Shown: positions 1-6,888, counted from the stretch's first letter. The stretch: DNA of 8,958 bases from UMGS1696 sp964623635 (GCA_964623635.1 CAZUUA010000059.1:1-8958); one strand, 5' to 3'. Numbers and translations: made by a program. Notes: a model not told the origin generated them from the sequence alone.

Positions 1-49
1 CCCTTGAAATACGGGGCTTTTCCGGTTTGTCGTAATTATACCGTAAGGG
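1..49 (-). terminator. T-box terminator hairpin, cut by the window edge (probable)
   Basis: On the minus strand, CCCTTACGG (49 to 41) can pair with CCGT (14 to 11) plus AAGGG (5 to 1), leaving a small bulge at 6-10. The same TTACGG segment (46 to 41) can instead pair with CCGTA at 75-71 upstream. This is the mutually exclusive pairing expected of a T-box terminator/antiterminator switch. A poly-U tract would have to follow just outside base 1, so termination itself cannot be confirmed here. An alternative is that the GCCCCGTATTTC segment (18 to 7) is the left arm of a hairpin completed outside the window. Confidence 0.4.
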
Positions 50-309
50 CACACCAAGGTGACGCACCTCTACGGTGTACAAACACGATACACCTGCCGG
101 GATCACGGTCGGCCGCCGTCTCTCCTACTTTGTCAGCTTGCTTGCGAAGCCTGACATTTCAGTTTGCCCTTGTAAGTCCATTCACCGATCACAGTCACAC
201 TGCTTTGCACCATCTGCAGCTCTCTGGGGAAACCTATGGATCGGTTACTACTCTTACGCAACGGTTTTGTGCGGTCACACAGCAGAACCTGTCATGTGAC
301 TCACTTGTT
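1..309 (-). promoter_or_regulatory. T-box riboswitch leader, tryptophan specifier (TGG)
   Basis: This leader RNA reads the charging state of a tRNA and controls transcription of a gene beyond base 1. Stem I is readable on the minus strand. The lower helix is GTAAG (257-253) with CTTAC (176-172). The 5' side of the specifier loop is AGTAGTA (252-246). The upper helix is ACCGATC (245-239) with GATCGGT (190-184). The AG-bulge motif AGAGAGC lies at 225-219 and the distal loop GGTGCAA at 211-205. The 3' side of the specifier loop reads GAA-TGG-A (183-177), placing TGG (180-178) where GGC sits in the B. subtilis glyQS leader, so the codon read is Trp. A stem III hairpin, GGTGTA/TACACC, lies at 94-74. 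The tRNA-end-binding T-box sequence is divergent: the only candidate is TGGT at 56-53, inside a bulge closed by CCGTA (75-71) and TACGG (45-41). The regulated gene is likely trpS, a trp operon or a Trp transporter, by family precedent only. Confidence 0.86.
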
Positions 310-315
310 ACGTTG

Positions 316-344
316 ATTATAGCACCAACAGGCACGGCTGTCAA
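316..344 (-). promoter_or_regulatory. Sigma-A promoter of the T-box leader
   Basis: The -35 box is TTGACA (344-339) and the -10 box is TATAAT (321-316). Both are perfect consensus, separated by exactly 17 bp. Transcription should start near 309 on the minus strand, so the whole stem I of the T-box is included. Such a strong promoter fits a gene controlled by attenuation rather than by initiation. Confidence 0.87.
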
Positions 345-355
345 GTGGTTTTGGC

Positions 356-379
356 AAAAAAACGGAAAATTTCTGCCGG
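356..379 (-). terminator. Weak candidate terminator after iorB
   Basis: On the minus strand, about 30 bases after the iorB stop, a short CGG (378-376) / CCG (365-363) pairing is followed by seven Ts (362-356). The stem has only three GC pairs plus weak inner pairing, so it is a poor intrinsic terminator. It is listed because it sits between the iorB stop and the next promoter, where a terminator would be expected. Read-through of iorAB transcripts into the T-box leader is also possible. Confidence 0.25.
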
Positions 380-407
380 ATCGATCACTGCCCTGCAATG
401 CTTGCCG

Positions 408-989
408 TTATGCCTGTACACCTTCTTCCAGCGCCAATAGATTCATGGCCTGGAACTTTTCCGGCAGCGTGGTTTTGATGATCTGCCGAATGTCGTCGGG
501 TGTCATACCGATGGTGCCAGCCTTGGCCGCCGCACCCAGCAAAGCGATGTTCAGGCATTTGGTACTGCCGCAGACTTTAGTCAGTCGTTCGCTGTCCACC
601 TGTACCAGCTGCAGCTTTTGACGGCGCAGGTAATCCAGCATCACTTGCCCGTCGTAGTCCGTTTTGGCAAGGGCATCGGTCACAGGCTTGACGGCAGTGT
701 TGGACACCACCACGGTACCGCCCTTTTTCAGGTATGCTAAATTCCGCACCGCTTCGGCCGGTTCAAAGGCTAAGATCACGTCGGCCTGGCCATGAGGGAT
801 CAGTGGAGCATAGCAACCGTCTCCGATACGCACATGGCTGACCACCGAGCCGCCACGCTGTGCCATGCCGATGGTCTCTGCGGTATGTACCGTTTCGCCA
901 CGTGCCATAGCAGACTTTGCCAAGATCTTGGACGCCAGCACCGTGCCCTGACCGCCTACGCCGCACAGCAGAATATTATATCTTTCCAT
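408..989 (-). CDS. iorB: Indolepyruvate:ferredoxin oxidoreductase, beta subunit (IorB)
   Basis: This is the small subunit of the cytoplasmic enzyme that oxidatively decarboxylates aryl pyruvates with CoA and ferredoxin to aryl-acetyl-CoA. It has 193 residues, normal for IorB. It opens with a glycine-rich segment, GVGGQGT (about residues 10-16), typical of the pyruvate ferredoxin/flavodoxin oxidoreductase gamma-type domain that fills the protein. Further family-like stretches are AETIGMAQRGGSV and the EPAEAVR segment. The start at 989 is chosen because a strong Shine-Dalgarno, GAGGAGGAG, lies just upstream and the start comes one base after the iorA stop (TGATATG). An in-frame ATG at 1028 would overlap iorA and lacks this site. 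The spacing implies translational coupling with IorA. Porphyromonad- or archaeal-type 2-oxoacid oxidoreductases are relatives, but pairing with an iorA carrying a C-terminal ferredoxin domain makes IorB the best name. Confidence 0.93.
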   Translation of the reverse strand: MERYNILLCGVGGQGTVLASKILAKSAMARGETVHTAETIGMAQRGGSVVSHVRIGDGCYAPLIPHGQADVILAFEPAEAVRNLAYLKKGGTVVVSNTAVKPVTDALAKTDYDGQVMLDYLRRQKLQLVQVDSERLTKVCGSTKCLNIALLGAAAKAGTIGMTPDDIRQIIKTTLPEKFQAMNLLALEEGVQA

Positions 990-990
990 A

Positions 991-2850
991 TCAGTTCTCC
1001 TCCTCGATGGCGCCAAAGCTGCATACATGGGTACAAAGACCGCAGCTGTAGCATAGGCTCTGGTCGATCTTCACCTTTTTGCCATCCTTGATCAGTCCGG
1101 GACACCCCAGCTCCCGGAGACATTTCCGACAGCCGGTGCATTTGTCCCCATCCACATGGTAGGTCTTTGTGGGTTTGAACAAGGCGATGCAGGGTGAGCG
1201 GAAGATGATGGCGGAGACACCGGGCACAGCCGCAGCTTCCTTGACCACCTCGATGGCACTTTCCAGATCCAGCGGATCCACCGTTGCCACGTGCGAAATG
1301 CCGATACCCCGGAGCGCCCCTTCGATGTCGATCTTGGCTGCCACTTCTCCCATAGCCGTCTTGCCGGTGTTGGGATTGGGCTGGTGACCGGTCATGGCTG
1401 TGGTGGAGTTGTCTAAGATCACCGCCACCATGTGGGCATCGTTGTACACCGCATTCACCAGATTGGGCAGACCCGTGTGGAAGAAGGTGGAGTCCCCGGT
1501 GAAGGAGAAGCACACGGTATCGTTTTCGGCAACATCGATACGCTCGTTGGAAACACCGATAAGGTGATTGACTCGACCGATCCCCTGTGCCACGGTGATC
1601 CCGGCACCCATACAGAGACAGGTGTCCGTCATATCCAGCGGCATGGCGTTGCCCAGGGTATAGCAGCCGATATCGCCGCAGAACACCGCTTTCTGCCCCA
1701 GCTGCTGCATGGCTTTCTTCACCGCATAAAAGGATGCACGATGGGGACATCCGGCGCACAGTACCGGTGGACGTACCGGCAGAGCAGGCGGTTCTTCCCA
1801 GGTGGGGCAAGCAGGCTTTTCGATACCCAGATAGTTTGCCAAAATGGCGACGATCCCGTCTACGGTGTTTTCACCGGCGGTGGGTGTGGTGCCGTCTTCC
1901 TTGCCGTGGATGGTCACCGGGAAGTGCCGCTTGCCGACCAGATGAACAAGAGCCCGTTCGATCACCGGATCCAGCTCCTCAAGCACCAATACCTCCTCTA
2001 CATCGGAGAGCATTTCTGCCGCCAATGCATCCGGGAAGGGAAAGGGTGTGGCGACCTTCAAAAACGGCACATCCACGTCCAGCATGGCCAGCGCTTCCTT
2101 GGCATAGGCGTAGCTGACTCCACCGGCGGCAATGGCTTTCTTTCCATTCGCTCTATGGTAGTCGTTGTACCGGTACTCCGACAGCACCGTTGTCAGTGCC
2201 TGGTTCCGTTCTTCAATCTTTTTGTGTGCTGCATAAGAAAGGCGTGGGAAGATCACCCAACGGGAGTCCTTGACAAAGCCTTCCGGTGTGTGGGTCAGCC
2301 GGGTCTCCGGGATGTCCATGGATGCATAGGCGTGACATACTCTAGTGGTAGGCCGCAGCAGCACCGGCGTGCCGTATTCCTCGGAGAGGGCAAAAGCGTC
2401 CCTGGCCATTTGGTAGGCTTCTTCCGGCGAGGACGGATCGAACACAGGCAGCTTGGAGAACATGGCAAAGGTACGTGTGTCCTGCTCGGTCTGGGACGAG
2501 ATAGGGCCGGGATCGTCTGCCACTAAGATCACCATGCCGCCTTTGACGCCCACATAGGCCAGCGACATCAGTGGATCCGATGCCACGTTCAGACCCACCT
2601 GCTTCATGGTCACTAGGACGCGGGCACCGGCATAGGCAGCACCGGCCCCCACTTCCATGGCGGTCTTTTCGTTGACGGACCACTCTACATAAATAGAAGG
2701 AGAGCCATCATCTCCTTTGGGATTATGCTTGACGATATTTTCCAAAACTTCTGTGGAAGGCGTGCCGGGATAGCCCGTGACCACCTGTACACCGGCGGCA
2801 ATGGCACCAAGGGCTATGGCTTCGTTTCCCATAACAAATTGTTTGCTCAT
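991..2850 (-). CDS. iorA: Indolepyruvate:ferredoxin oxidoreductase, alpha subunit (IorA)
   Basis: This is the catalytic, TPP-dependent subunit, 619 residues, normal length for IorA. Domain order: an N-terminal pyruvate-oxidoreductase-type domain with GYPGTPSTE (residues 26-34); a TPP-binding domain starting near CAGCPHR (about 364), followed by GDIGCYTLG (about 390) and GDSTFFHTG with a downstream DNSTTAMTG (about 450-485); and a C-terminal double [4Fe-4S] ferredoxin module. The first cluster is CTGCRKCLRELGCPG (about 567-581), with five residues before the fourth Cys. The second is CYSCGLCTHVCSFG (about 600), with Ser rather than Pro after the last Cys. Substrates in the family are indolepyruvate, phenylpyruvate and hydroxyphenylpyruvate, made by transamination of Trp, Phe and Tyr. 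The start at 2850 is supported by an AAAGGAAA ribosome site. The in-frame ATG at 2883 lies at or upstream of the predicted transcription start and is rejected. It forms an operon with iorB. Confidence 0.96.
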   Translation of the reverse strand: MSKQFVMGNEAIALGAIAAGVQVVTGYPGTPSTEVLENIVKHNPKGDDGSPSIYVEWSVNEKTAMEVGAGAAYAGARVLVTMKQVGLNVASDPLMSLAYVGVKGGMVILVADDPGPISSQTEQDTRTFAMFSKLPVFDPSSPEEAYQMARDAFALSEEYGTPVLLRPTTRVCHAYASMDIPETRLTHTPEGFVKDSRWVIFPRLSYAAHKKIEERNQALTTVLSEYRYNDYHRANGKKAIAAGGVSYAYAKEALAMLDVDVPFLKVATPFPFPDALAAEMLSDVEEVLVLEELDPVIERALVHLVGKRHFPVTIHGKEDGTTPTAGENTVDGIVAILANYLGIEKPACPTWEEPPALPVRPPVLCAGCPHRASFYAVKKAMQQLGQKAVFCGDIGCYTLGNAMPLDMTDTCLCMGAGITVAQGIGRVNHLIGVSNERIDVAENDTVCFSFTGDSTFFHTGLPNLVNAVYNDAHMVAVILDNSTTAMTGHQPNPNTGKTAMGEVAAKIDIEGALRGIGISHVATVDPLDLESAIEVVKEAAAVPGVSAIIFRSPCIALFKPTKTYHVDGDKCTGCRKCLRELGCPGLIKDGKKVKIDQSLCYSCGLCTHVCSFGAIEEEN

Positions 2851-2885
2851 ATATTTTCCTTTCAACGTTCCGGTTGTATGCAAGT

Positions 2886-2914
2886 ATTATACTGCATTTT
2901 TTGCCAATTTGCAA
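2886..2914 (-). promoter_or_regulatory. Promoter of iorAB
   Basis: The -35 box is TTGCAA (2914-2909) and the -10 box is TATAAT (2891-2886), with a 17 bp spacer. Transcription should start near 2879, giving a short leader of about 30 nt with no room for a riboswitch. The -35 region contains a small inverted repeat, TTGC-N6-GCAA (2901-2914), which could be an operator, but nothing proves it. Confidence 0.8.
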
Positions 2915-2975
2915 GGGTGCACGATGGATTTTTCCGAATGTCATCGGCTGGCACGAAAAATTTACGAAATCCCTC

Positions 2976-3004
2976 TTGTTTTTCCCGAAAATGCGTGCTA
3001 TACT
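2976..3004 (+). promoter_or_regulatory. Promoter of trmO
   Basis: TTGTTT (2976-2981), a 17 bp spacer and TATACT (2999-3004) preceded by TGC make a plausible extended -10 promoter, with a start near 3011. A second TATAAT at 3008-3013 has no partner at the right distance. The promoter is divergent from that of iorAB, with about 60 bp between the two -35 boxes. Confidence 0.6.
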
Positions 3005-3044
3005 ATATATAATTCGAAAACATCTATACGACCAAGGAGGCACT

Positions 3045-3728
3045 ATGGAGCTGCAGGTGATCGCACATATCCGGAACGATTTTACCGGCAAATTCGGCAT
3101 TCCCCGACAAAGTGGGCTGGCAGACGTGGAGTCTACGATCGTGTTCACGCCGACCTACCGGGATCCCGATGCACTCCGTGGACTGGACAGCTACTCACAC
3201 CTTTGGCTTCTTTGGCAGTTTTCCGAGAACGTACAGACCACTGCTGCACAAAACGGGCACTGGAATCCTACGGTGCGACCGCCAAAGCTGGGTGGGAATA
3301 CCCGTATGGGCGTGTTTGCGACCCGGTCACCCTATCGTCCCAATCCCATTGGCCTGTCCTCCGTGGCGCTGTCCAAGATCCTGTGGGACACGCCGGATGG
3401 GGCACTGCTGGTGGTGCGTGGTGCGGATCTGATGAACGGTACGCCTATTGTCGATATCAAGCCCTATCTGCCTTACACCGATGCCCATCCGGAGGCCAAG
3501 GACGGCTTTGCCCTGACCACCACGCCGCTGGTCGTCCGATGCGATGACCGGTGGCTGTCCCGTATGCCGCAGGAGATGCGGCAGGGACTTCTTTCGGCGC
3601 TGGCTCAGGATCCACGACCGGCCTACCAGAAGGATCCGGACAGAGTGTACGCTATGTCCTTTGGAAAATATACCGTTTCCTTTGTGGTGGCAGCGGATGT
3701 GCTGACGGTGGTACAGATCGAAGGGTAA
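3045..3728 (+). CDS. trmO: tRNA (N6-threonylcarbamoyladenosine(37)-N6)-methyltransferase TrmO
   Basis: TrmO (formerly TsaA/YaeB) uses S-adenosylmethionine to methylate t6A37 in ANN-decoding tRNAs to m6t6A, which tunes decoding. The protein has 227 residues, close to the roughly 235 of the E. coli enzyme. The N-terminal beta-barrel TsaA domain (about 1-140) holds the hallmark ATRSPYRPNPIGLSSVAL (about 91-108) and DIKPYLPYTD (about 137-146). A C-terminal TrmO domain holds DPRPAYQKDPDRVYAMSFG (about 187-205). The start at 3045 is set by AAGGAGG at 3034-3040 and by the predicted transcription start near 3011, which rules out longer versions. It stands alone: the neighbour on the left is divergent, and a 238 nt AT-rich gap with its own promoter separates it from the next gene. 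No functional link to either neighbour is evident. Confidence 0.95.
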   Translation: MELQVIAHIRNDFTGKFGIPRQSGLADVESTIVFTPTYRDPDALRGLDSYSHLWLLWQFSENVQTTAAQNGHWNPTVRPPKLGGNTRMGVFATRSPYRPNPIGLSSVALSKILWDTPDGALLVVRGADLMNGTPIVDIKPYLPYTDAHPEAKDGFALTTTPLVVRCDDRWLSRMPQEMRQGLLSALAQDPRPAYQKDPDRVYAMSFGKYTVSFVVAADVLTVVQIEG

Positions 3729-3843
3729 ATGGGATTTACTTTTTGGAAAACGGATTTGCATAAACTTTGGCAAATTGTGGAAACACTGGAAATGAACTGG
3801 TAATTTTTTTGCTTTGTTGTGGGAAAACGTGCAAACAGACGAA

Positions 3844-3860
3844 AAAAAACTGCGTTTTTT
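3844..3860 (+). terminator. AT-rich hairpin between trmO and the regulator gene (weak terminator candidate)
   Basis: The gap 3729-3966 is AT-rich and holds no credible gene. The best terminator-like element is AAAAAAC (3844-3850) / GTTTTTT (3854-3860), with a three-base loop TGC and a U-run in its right arm. It has only one GC pair. Another perfect six-pair hairpin, ATTTGC (3754-3759) / GCAAAT (3770-3775), has no T tract after it. Termination of trmO here is therefore only a guess. Confidence 0.25.
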
Positions 3861-3882
3861 ATAAAAAATCCTTATTTCCCTA

Positions 3883-3911
3883 TTGAAAAATCACAAAAAA
3901 TCATGTAAAAT
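3883..3911 (+). promoter_or_regulatory. Promoter of the CdaR-type regulator gene
   Basis: TTGAAA (3883-3888), a 17 bp spacer and TAAAAT (3906-3911) match sigma-A consensus well. The start would be near 3918, leaving a leader of about 49 nt before the ATG at 3967. Confidence 0.6.
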
Positions 3912-3966
3912 ATAGTGTAGTATATACAATTTCTTATTTTATCAGGTAGAACGAAAGGGGCATCCT

Positions 3967-5052
3967 ATGTCAAATCGGCTGTTTCAAGGAATCATTCATC
4001 AAATGAGAGATGCGGTAGACCGTGTGATCGGCGTGATCGACGACAACGGCGTGATCATTGCGTGCAGTGAGCTGGTCAAAATCGGAGAAATGCGACAGGG
4101 GGTGCGGGATGAACTGGCCTATACTTCGGATACGGTCACGTCCGGCGGCTACACCTACAAGTCCATCGGTACCGGCTCCAAGTGGGAGTACATCGTATTC
4201 ATCGAAGGAGAAGATAAGTTTGCCGAAAAGATGGCAACGGTGCTGTCTGTCTCTCTGTCCAACATCAAGAATCTGTACGATGAGAAGTACGACAAGAGCT
4301 CGTTTATCAAAAACATCATCTTGGATAACATCCTGCCCAGCGATATTTACATCAAGTCCAAGGAGCTGCGGTTCAATGCAGAGGAAAGCCGTGTGGTGTT
4401 CCTCATCAAGTTCCACACCAAGTCCGATGTGCTGTCCTTTGATATGGTACAGAACATTTTCCCGGACAAGAACAAGGACTACGTGATCTCCACCGGCGAA
4501 CAGGACATCGTGTTGGTCAAGGAGATCAAGCCCAACACGGACGTGAAGGATATCGAAAAGATCGCACGTGGCATCGCCGACACCCTGAACTCCGAATTCT
4601 ACACCAAGGTTTCCATCGGTATCGGTACCGTGGTGGACAACATCAAGGACCTTGCCAAGTCCTATAAGGAAGCACAGGTCGCTCTGGAAGTGGGCAAGGT
4701 ATTCGACACCGAAAAGAGCATCGTCAGCTACGAAAACCTGGGCATCGGCCGTCTGATCTATCAGCTGCCTACCACCCTGTGCGAAATGTTCCTGCAGGAG
4801 GTATTCAAGAACGGTAGTTTGGATGCGCTGGACCGTGAGACCCTCATGACCATCCAGTGCTTCTTCGAGAATAACTTGAACGTGTCCGAGACTTCCCGGA
4901 AGCTGTTCGTACACCGGAATACTCTGGTGTATCGTCTGGAAAAGATCCGTAAGCTCACCGGCCTGGATCTGCGGGAATTCGACCATGCCATCACCTTCAA
5001 GGTGGCGCTCATGGTCAAGCGGTACCTGACCACCAAGCCGGTCAAGTATTGA
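3967..5052 (+). CDS. CdaR/PucR-family transcriptional regulator with C-terminal HTH
   Basis: This is a cytoplasmic DNA-binding regulator of 361 residues. The N-terminal part (about 1-110), with VIGVIDDNGVIIACSE and IGEM, resembles the sugar-diacid-recognition type sensor of CdaR proteins, though no ligand can be read from it. The middle (about 110-270) includes SIGIGTVVDNIKDLAKSYKE (about 216-235), matching the degenerate GGDEF-like segment found in this family. The C-terminal HTH (about 286-354) has the signature ETSRKLFVHRNTLVYRLEKI. The start is fixed by AAAGGGG at 3954-3960. It has its own promoter and lies 237 nt upstream of ftsE on the same strand, so it may regulate, or be co-transcribed with, the cell-division/murein-hydrolase genes. 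The family is best known for regulating sugar-diacid and purine use, so its role here is unknown. The family call is firm; target and effector are not determined. Confidence 0.88.
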   Translation: MSNRLFQGIIHQMRDAVDRVIGVIDDNGVIIACSELVKIGEMRQGVRDELAYTSDTVTSGGYTYKSIGTGSKWEYIVFIEGEDKFAEKMATVLSVSLSNIKNLYDEKYDKSSFIKNIILDNILPSDIYIKSKELRFNAEESRVVFLIKFHTKSDVLSFDMVQNIFPDKNKDYVISTGEQDIVLVKEIKPNTDVKDIEKIARGIADTLNSEFYTKVSIGIGTVVDNIKDLAKSYKEAQVALEVGKVFDTEKSIVSYENLGIGRLIYQLPTTLCEMFLQEVFKNGSLDALDRETLMTIQCFFENNLNVSETSRKLFVHRNTLVYRLEKIRKLTGLDLREFDHAITFKVALMVKRYLTTKPVKY

Positions 5053-5289
5053 GATCGAAATTAATAGCGATTTATCTATTCAACTTTGTCTTTTGTCTGA
5101 AAATGGGGTGCATCTGCGTTTCGTATGTGGGTGCTCCCTATTTGTGCATTTATGCAAAAAATTCACAGAACAGTCATGCTTCCGTTACAACGATTGTGGA
5201 AGCTGCTGCTTTTGTGCCGTGCTACGACCAACAACACGGTGCGTATTGCTGCTATGTGTATGGCACATTCGTACCCATAAGGAATTACT
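5053..5289 (+). other. Intergenic region between the regulator gene and ftsE; weak promoter only
   Basis: The 237 nt gap contains no gene with a ribosome site and no convincing terminator. The best promoter-like pair is TTCACA (5162-5167) and TACAAC (5186-5191) with an 18 bp spacer. It would start ftsE transcription near 5199 with a leader of about 90 nt. A short inverted repeat, ACAA-CGA-TTGT (5187-5197), overlaps its -10 box and could be a binding site. The evidence is weak, so ftsE may instead be read through from the regulator gene. Confidence 0.3.
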
Positions 5290-5967
5290 ATGATCGATTT
5301 TGTGAATGTAAAAAAAGCGTACCCCAATGGGACACTGGCGCTGAAGGGGATCAACCTCCACATCGATGACGGCGAATTCGTCTTTGTGGTGGGTCACTCC
5401 GGCGCCGGCAAGACCACGCTGATGAAGCTGCTGCTCCGGGAAGAAAAGCCCACCTCCGGCAAGCTCATCGTAGGGGACTACAATTTGGCGGAGATCTCCA
5501 ACTTCCGGGTGCCCTATTATCGCCGGGAACTGGGCGTGGTGTTCCAGGACTTCCGCCTGTTCCCGAAGAAAACGGTGTACGAAAACGTTGCTTTTGCCAT
5601 GGAAGTGGTGGGAACGCCTCGGAAAATGATCCGCCGCCGTGTGCCTGCCATTCTGAACACCGTGAATCTGTCGGGCAAGCAGGACTCCTTTCCCAATGAG
5701 ATCTCCGGCGGTGAACAACAGCGTGTGGCATTGGCACGAGCCCTTGCCAACAACCCCAAGGTGATCATTGCAGACGAGCCTACCGGGAACATCGACCCGA
5801 AAATGTCTCTGGAGATCATGAATTTGCTGATCAAGATCAACAAGCTGGGCAAGACCGTCATCGTTGTCACCCATGAAAAGAATCTGGTGGACTACTACAA
5901 CAAGCGTGTCGTTATTCTGAAGGACGGCCTGATCACGGAGGACCGTGTAGGAGGTATGTTCGAATGA
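5290..5967 (+). CDS. ftsE: Cell division ATP-binding protein FtsE
   Basis: This is the ATPase of the FtsEX complex, a type VII ABC-like mechanotransmitter at the division site that does not transport but activates murein hydrolases outside the cell. It has 225 residues, typical. The ABC motifs are all intact: aromatic A-loop Tyr11, Walker A GHSGAGKTT (35-43), Q-loop in VVFQDFRLFPKKTVYENV, signature SGGEQQRVALARAL (about 139-152), Walker B VIIADEPTGNID (about 158-169) and H-loop His in VVTHEK (about 195). FtsE-specific features include the DFRLFPKKTVYENVAFAM segment. The ribosome site AAGGAA lies at 5279-5284. Its last bases overlap the ftsX start (ATGA at 5964-5967), so the two are translationally coupled. 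Confidence 0.97.
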   Translation: MIDFVNVKKAYPNGTLALKGINLHIDDGEFVFVVGHSGAGKTTLMKLLLREEKPTSGKLIVGDYNLAEISNFRVPYYRRELGVVFQDFRLFPKKTVYENVAFAMEVVGTPRKMIRRRVPAILNTVNLSGKQDSFPNEISGGEQQRVALARALANNPKVIIADEPTGNIDPKMSLEIMNLLIKINKLGKTVIVVTHEKNLVDYYNKRVVILKDGLITEDRVGGMFE

Positions 5968-6842
5968 GACGATACAATATATTCTACTTCATCAGCCAGG
6001 CGCTCAAGGGACTGTGGCGCAACGGGGTCATGACCTTTGCCTCCATTGCGGTGCTCATGAGCTGTCTGGTGGTCATTGGCGGCTTTACGCTGCTGGTGTA
6101 CAACATCGACGTGAACCTGGAACAGTTTGGACTGATGAACGAGCTGGTGGTGTTCGTGGACAGAGAACTGAGCGAAGAGGAGATCGTGTCCATCCAGGGC
6201 ACACTTTCCTCGCTGGACAATCTGGATTCCATACAGCGTGTGACCAAATCGGAAGGTCTGGCGCAAATGAAGGAACAGTACGACACATACGATGACGTGA
6301 CCGAGGAAGAAAATCCCCTGTCGGATTCCTTTGTGTTGACCTATACCAGCACCGAAAAAGTGCCGGAGATGAAGTACCAGATCAACCAGATCGAGGGCGT
6401 GACCAAGATCCGGGACCGGCTGGATCTGGCCACATCCATCGAAAGCTTCAAATCTGGGATCATGATGATCTTTGCCTGGTTCCTTGTGATCCTTGCCGTA
6501 GTGAGCATTTTCATCATCGTCAACACCATCAAGCTGTCTGTATTCGCCAGACGGCATGAGATCAGTGTCATGCGATATGTGGGTGCCACAGGTTGGTTCA
6601 TCACCCAGCCGTTCCTCATCGAGGGTATCATCATCGGTCTTTTGGCCAGCATAGTTGCCTTCTTTGTGGAGTGGTACTTCTATGGTTATGTGGAAACGCT
6701 GGTCATGAGTGATCTCAAAATGATCACCATCGTCGGCTACAACACCATTCGCAACTATGTGCTGGGCGGCTTTGTGGGACTGGGCATTTTCACCGGCGTA
6801 ATCGGCAGCTCCATCTCCCTGGGGAAGTACCTGCGGCAGTAA
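5964..6842 (+). CDS. ftsX: Cell division permease-like protein FtsX
   Basis: This is the membrane partner of FtsE, 292 residues, usual for Gram-positive FtsX. A short cytoplasmic N-terminus (MRRYNIFYFISQALKGLWRN) is followed by TM1 (about 22-46), a large extracellular loop (about 47-164) that in the family contacts coiled-coil hydrolases such as EnvC, PcsB or CwlO, then TM2 (about 165-187), a cytoplasmic loop with SVFARRHEISVMRYVGAT (FtsX/MacB-type coupling region), TM3 (about 216-238) and TM4 (about 265-287). A strong ribosome site, AGGAGGT, lies at 5949-5955 inside ftsE. The genes directly downstream encode two coiled-coil M23 proteins, the obvious candidates for binding the extracellular loop. 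Confidence 0.96.
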   Translation: MRRYNIFYFISQALKGLWRNGVMTFASIAVLMSCLVVIGGFTLLVYNIDVNLEQFGLMNELVVFVDRELSEEEIVSIQGTLSSLDNLDSIQRVTKSEGLAQMKEQYDTYDDVTEEENPLSDSFVLTYTSTEKVPEMKYQINQIEGVTKIRDRLDLATSIESFKSGIMMIFAWFLVILAVVSIFIIVNTIKLSVFARRHEISVMRYVGATGWFITQPFLIEGIIIGLLASIVAFFVEWYFYGYVETLVMSDLKMITIVGYNTIRNYVLGGFVGLGIFTGVIGSSISLGKYLRQ

Positions 6843-6853
6843 GAAACGGCATA

Positions 6854-6880
6854 CTGAGGAACAGTTACTGAGGAACAGTA
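6854..6880 (+). repeat. Two tandem 14-bp repeats in the leader of the first M23 gene
   Basis: ACTGAGGAACAGT occurs at 6854-6866 and again at 6868-6880, identical over 13 bases, as a 14 bp head-to-tail unit between ftsX and the next gene. Each copy carries a GAGGA core, the only Shine-Dalgarno-like sequence here. The second core ends about 14 nt before the ATG at 6889, which is further than ideal, so translation may be modest. Confidence 0.85.
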
Positions 6881-6888
6881 TAACAAAA

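Noticed and set aside
351..361. The word TTGGCAAAAAA after iorB recurs inverted in the iorA promoter (2897-2907)
   Set aside because: An 11-base match, mostly a poly-A run, is expected by chance many times in a window this size searched on both strands.
4..621. Open frame of 205 codons on the plus strand over the T-box and the end of iorB
   Set aside because: It covers a structured leader and runs antisense to a clear gene. It has no ribosome site and a composition typical of chance frames.
1432..2526. Long plus-strand open frame (364 codons) opposite iorA
   Set aside because: It is antisense to an unmistakable IorA coding sequence, with no recognisable domain or ribosome site. Codon bias of iorA explains the lack of stops.
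3970..4986. Minus-strand open frame (338 codons) opposite the CdaR-type gene
   Set aside because: It is a mirror of the real gene. The protein is His/Asp/Gln-rich with no domain, and no promoter was found for it.
5142..5156. Palindromic TGCAT-TT-ATGCA before ftsE, considered as a terminator
   Set aside because: A two-base loop cannot form a stable RNA hairpin, and no T tract follows.
5049..5369. Possible small membrane protein between the regulator gene and ftsE
   Set aside because: It has no Shine-Dalgarno, overlaps the regulator stop and runs out of frame into ftsE. Hydrophobicity of the first 30 residues comes from AT-rich intergenic DNA.
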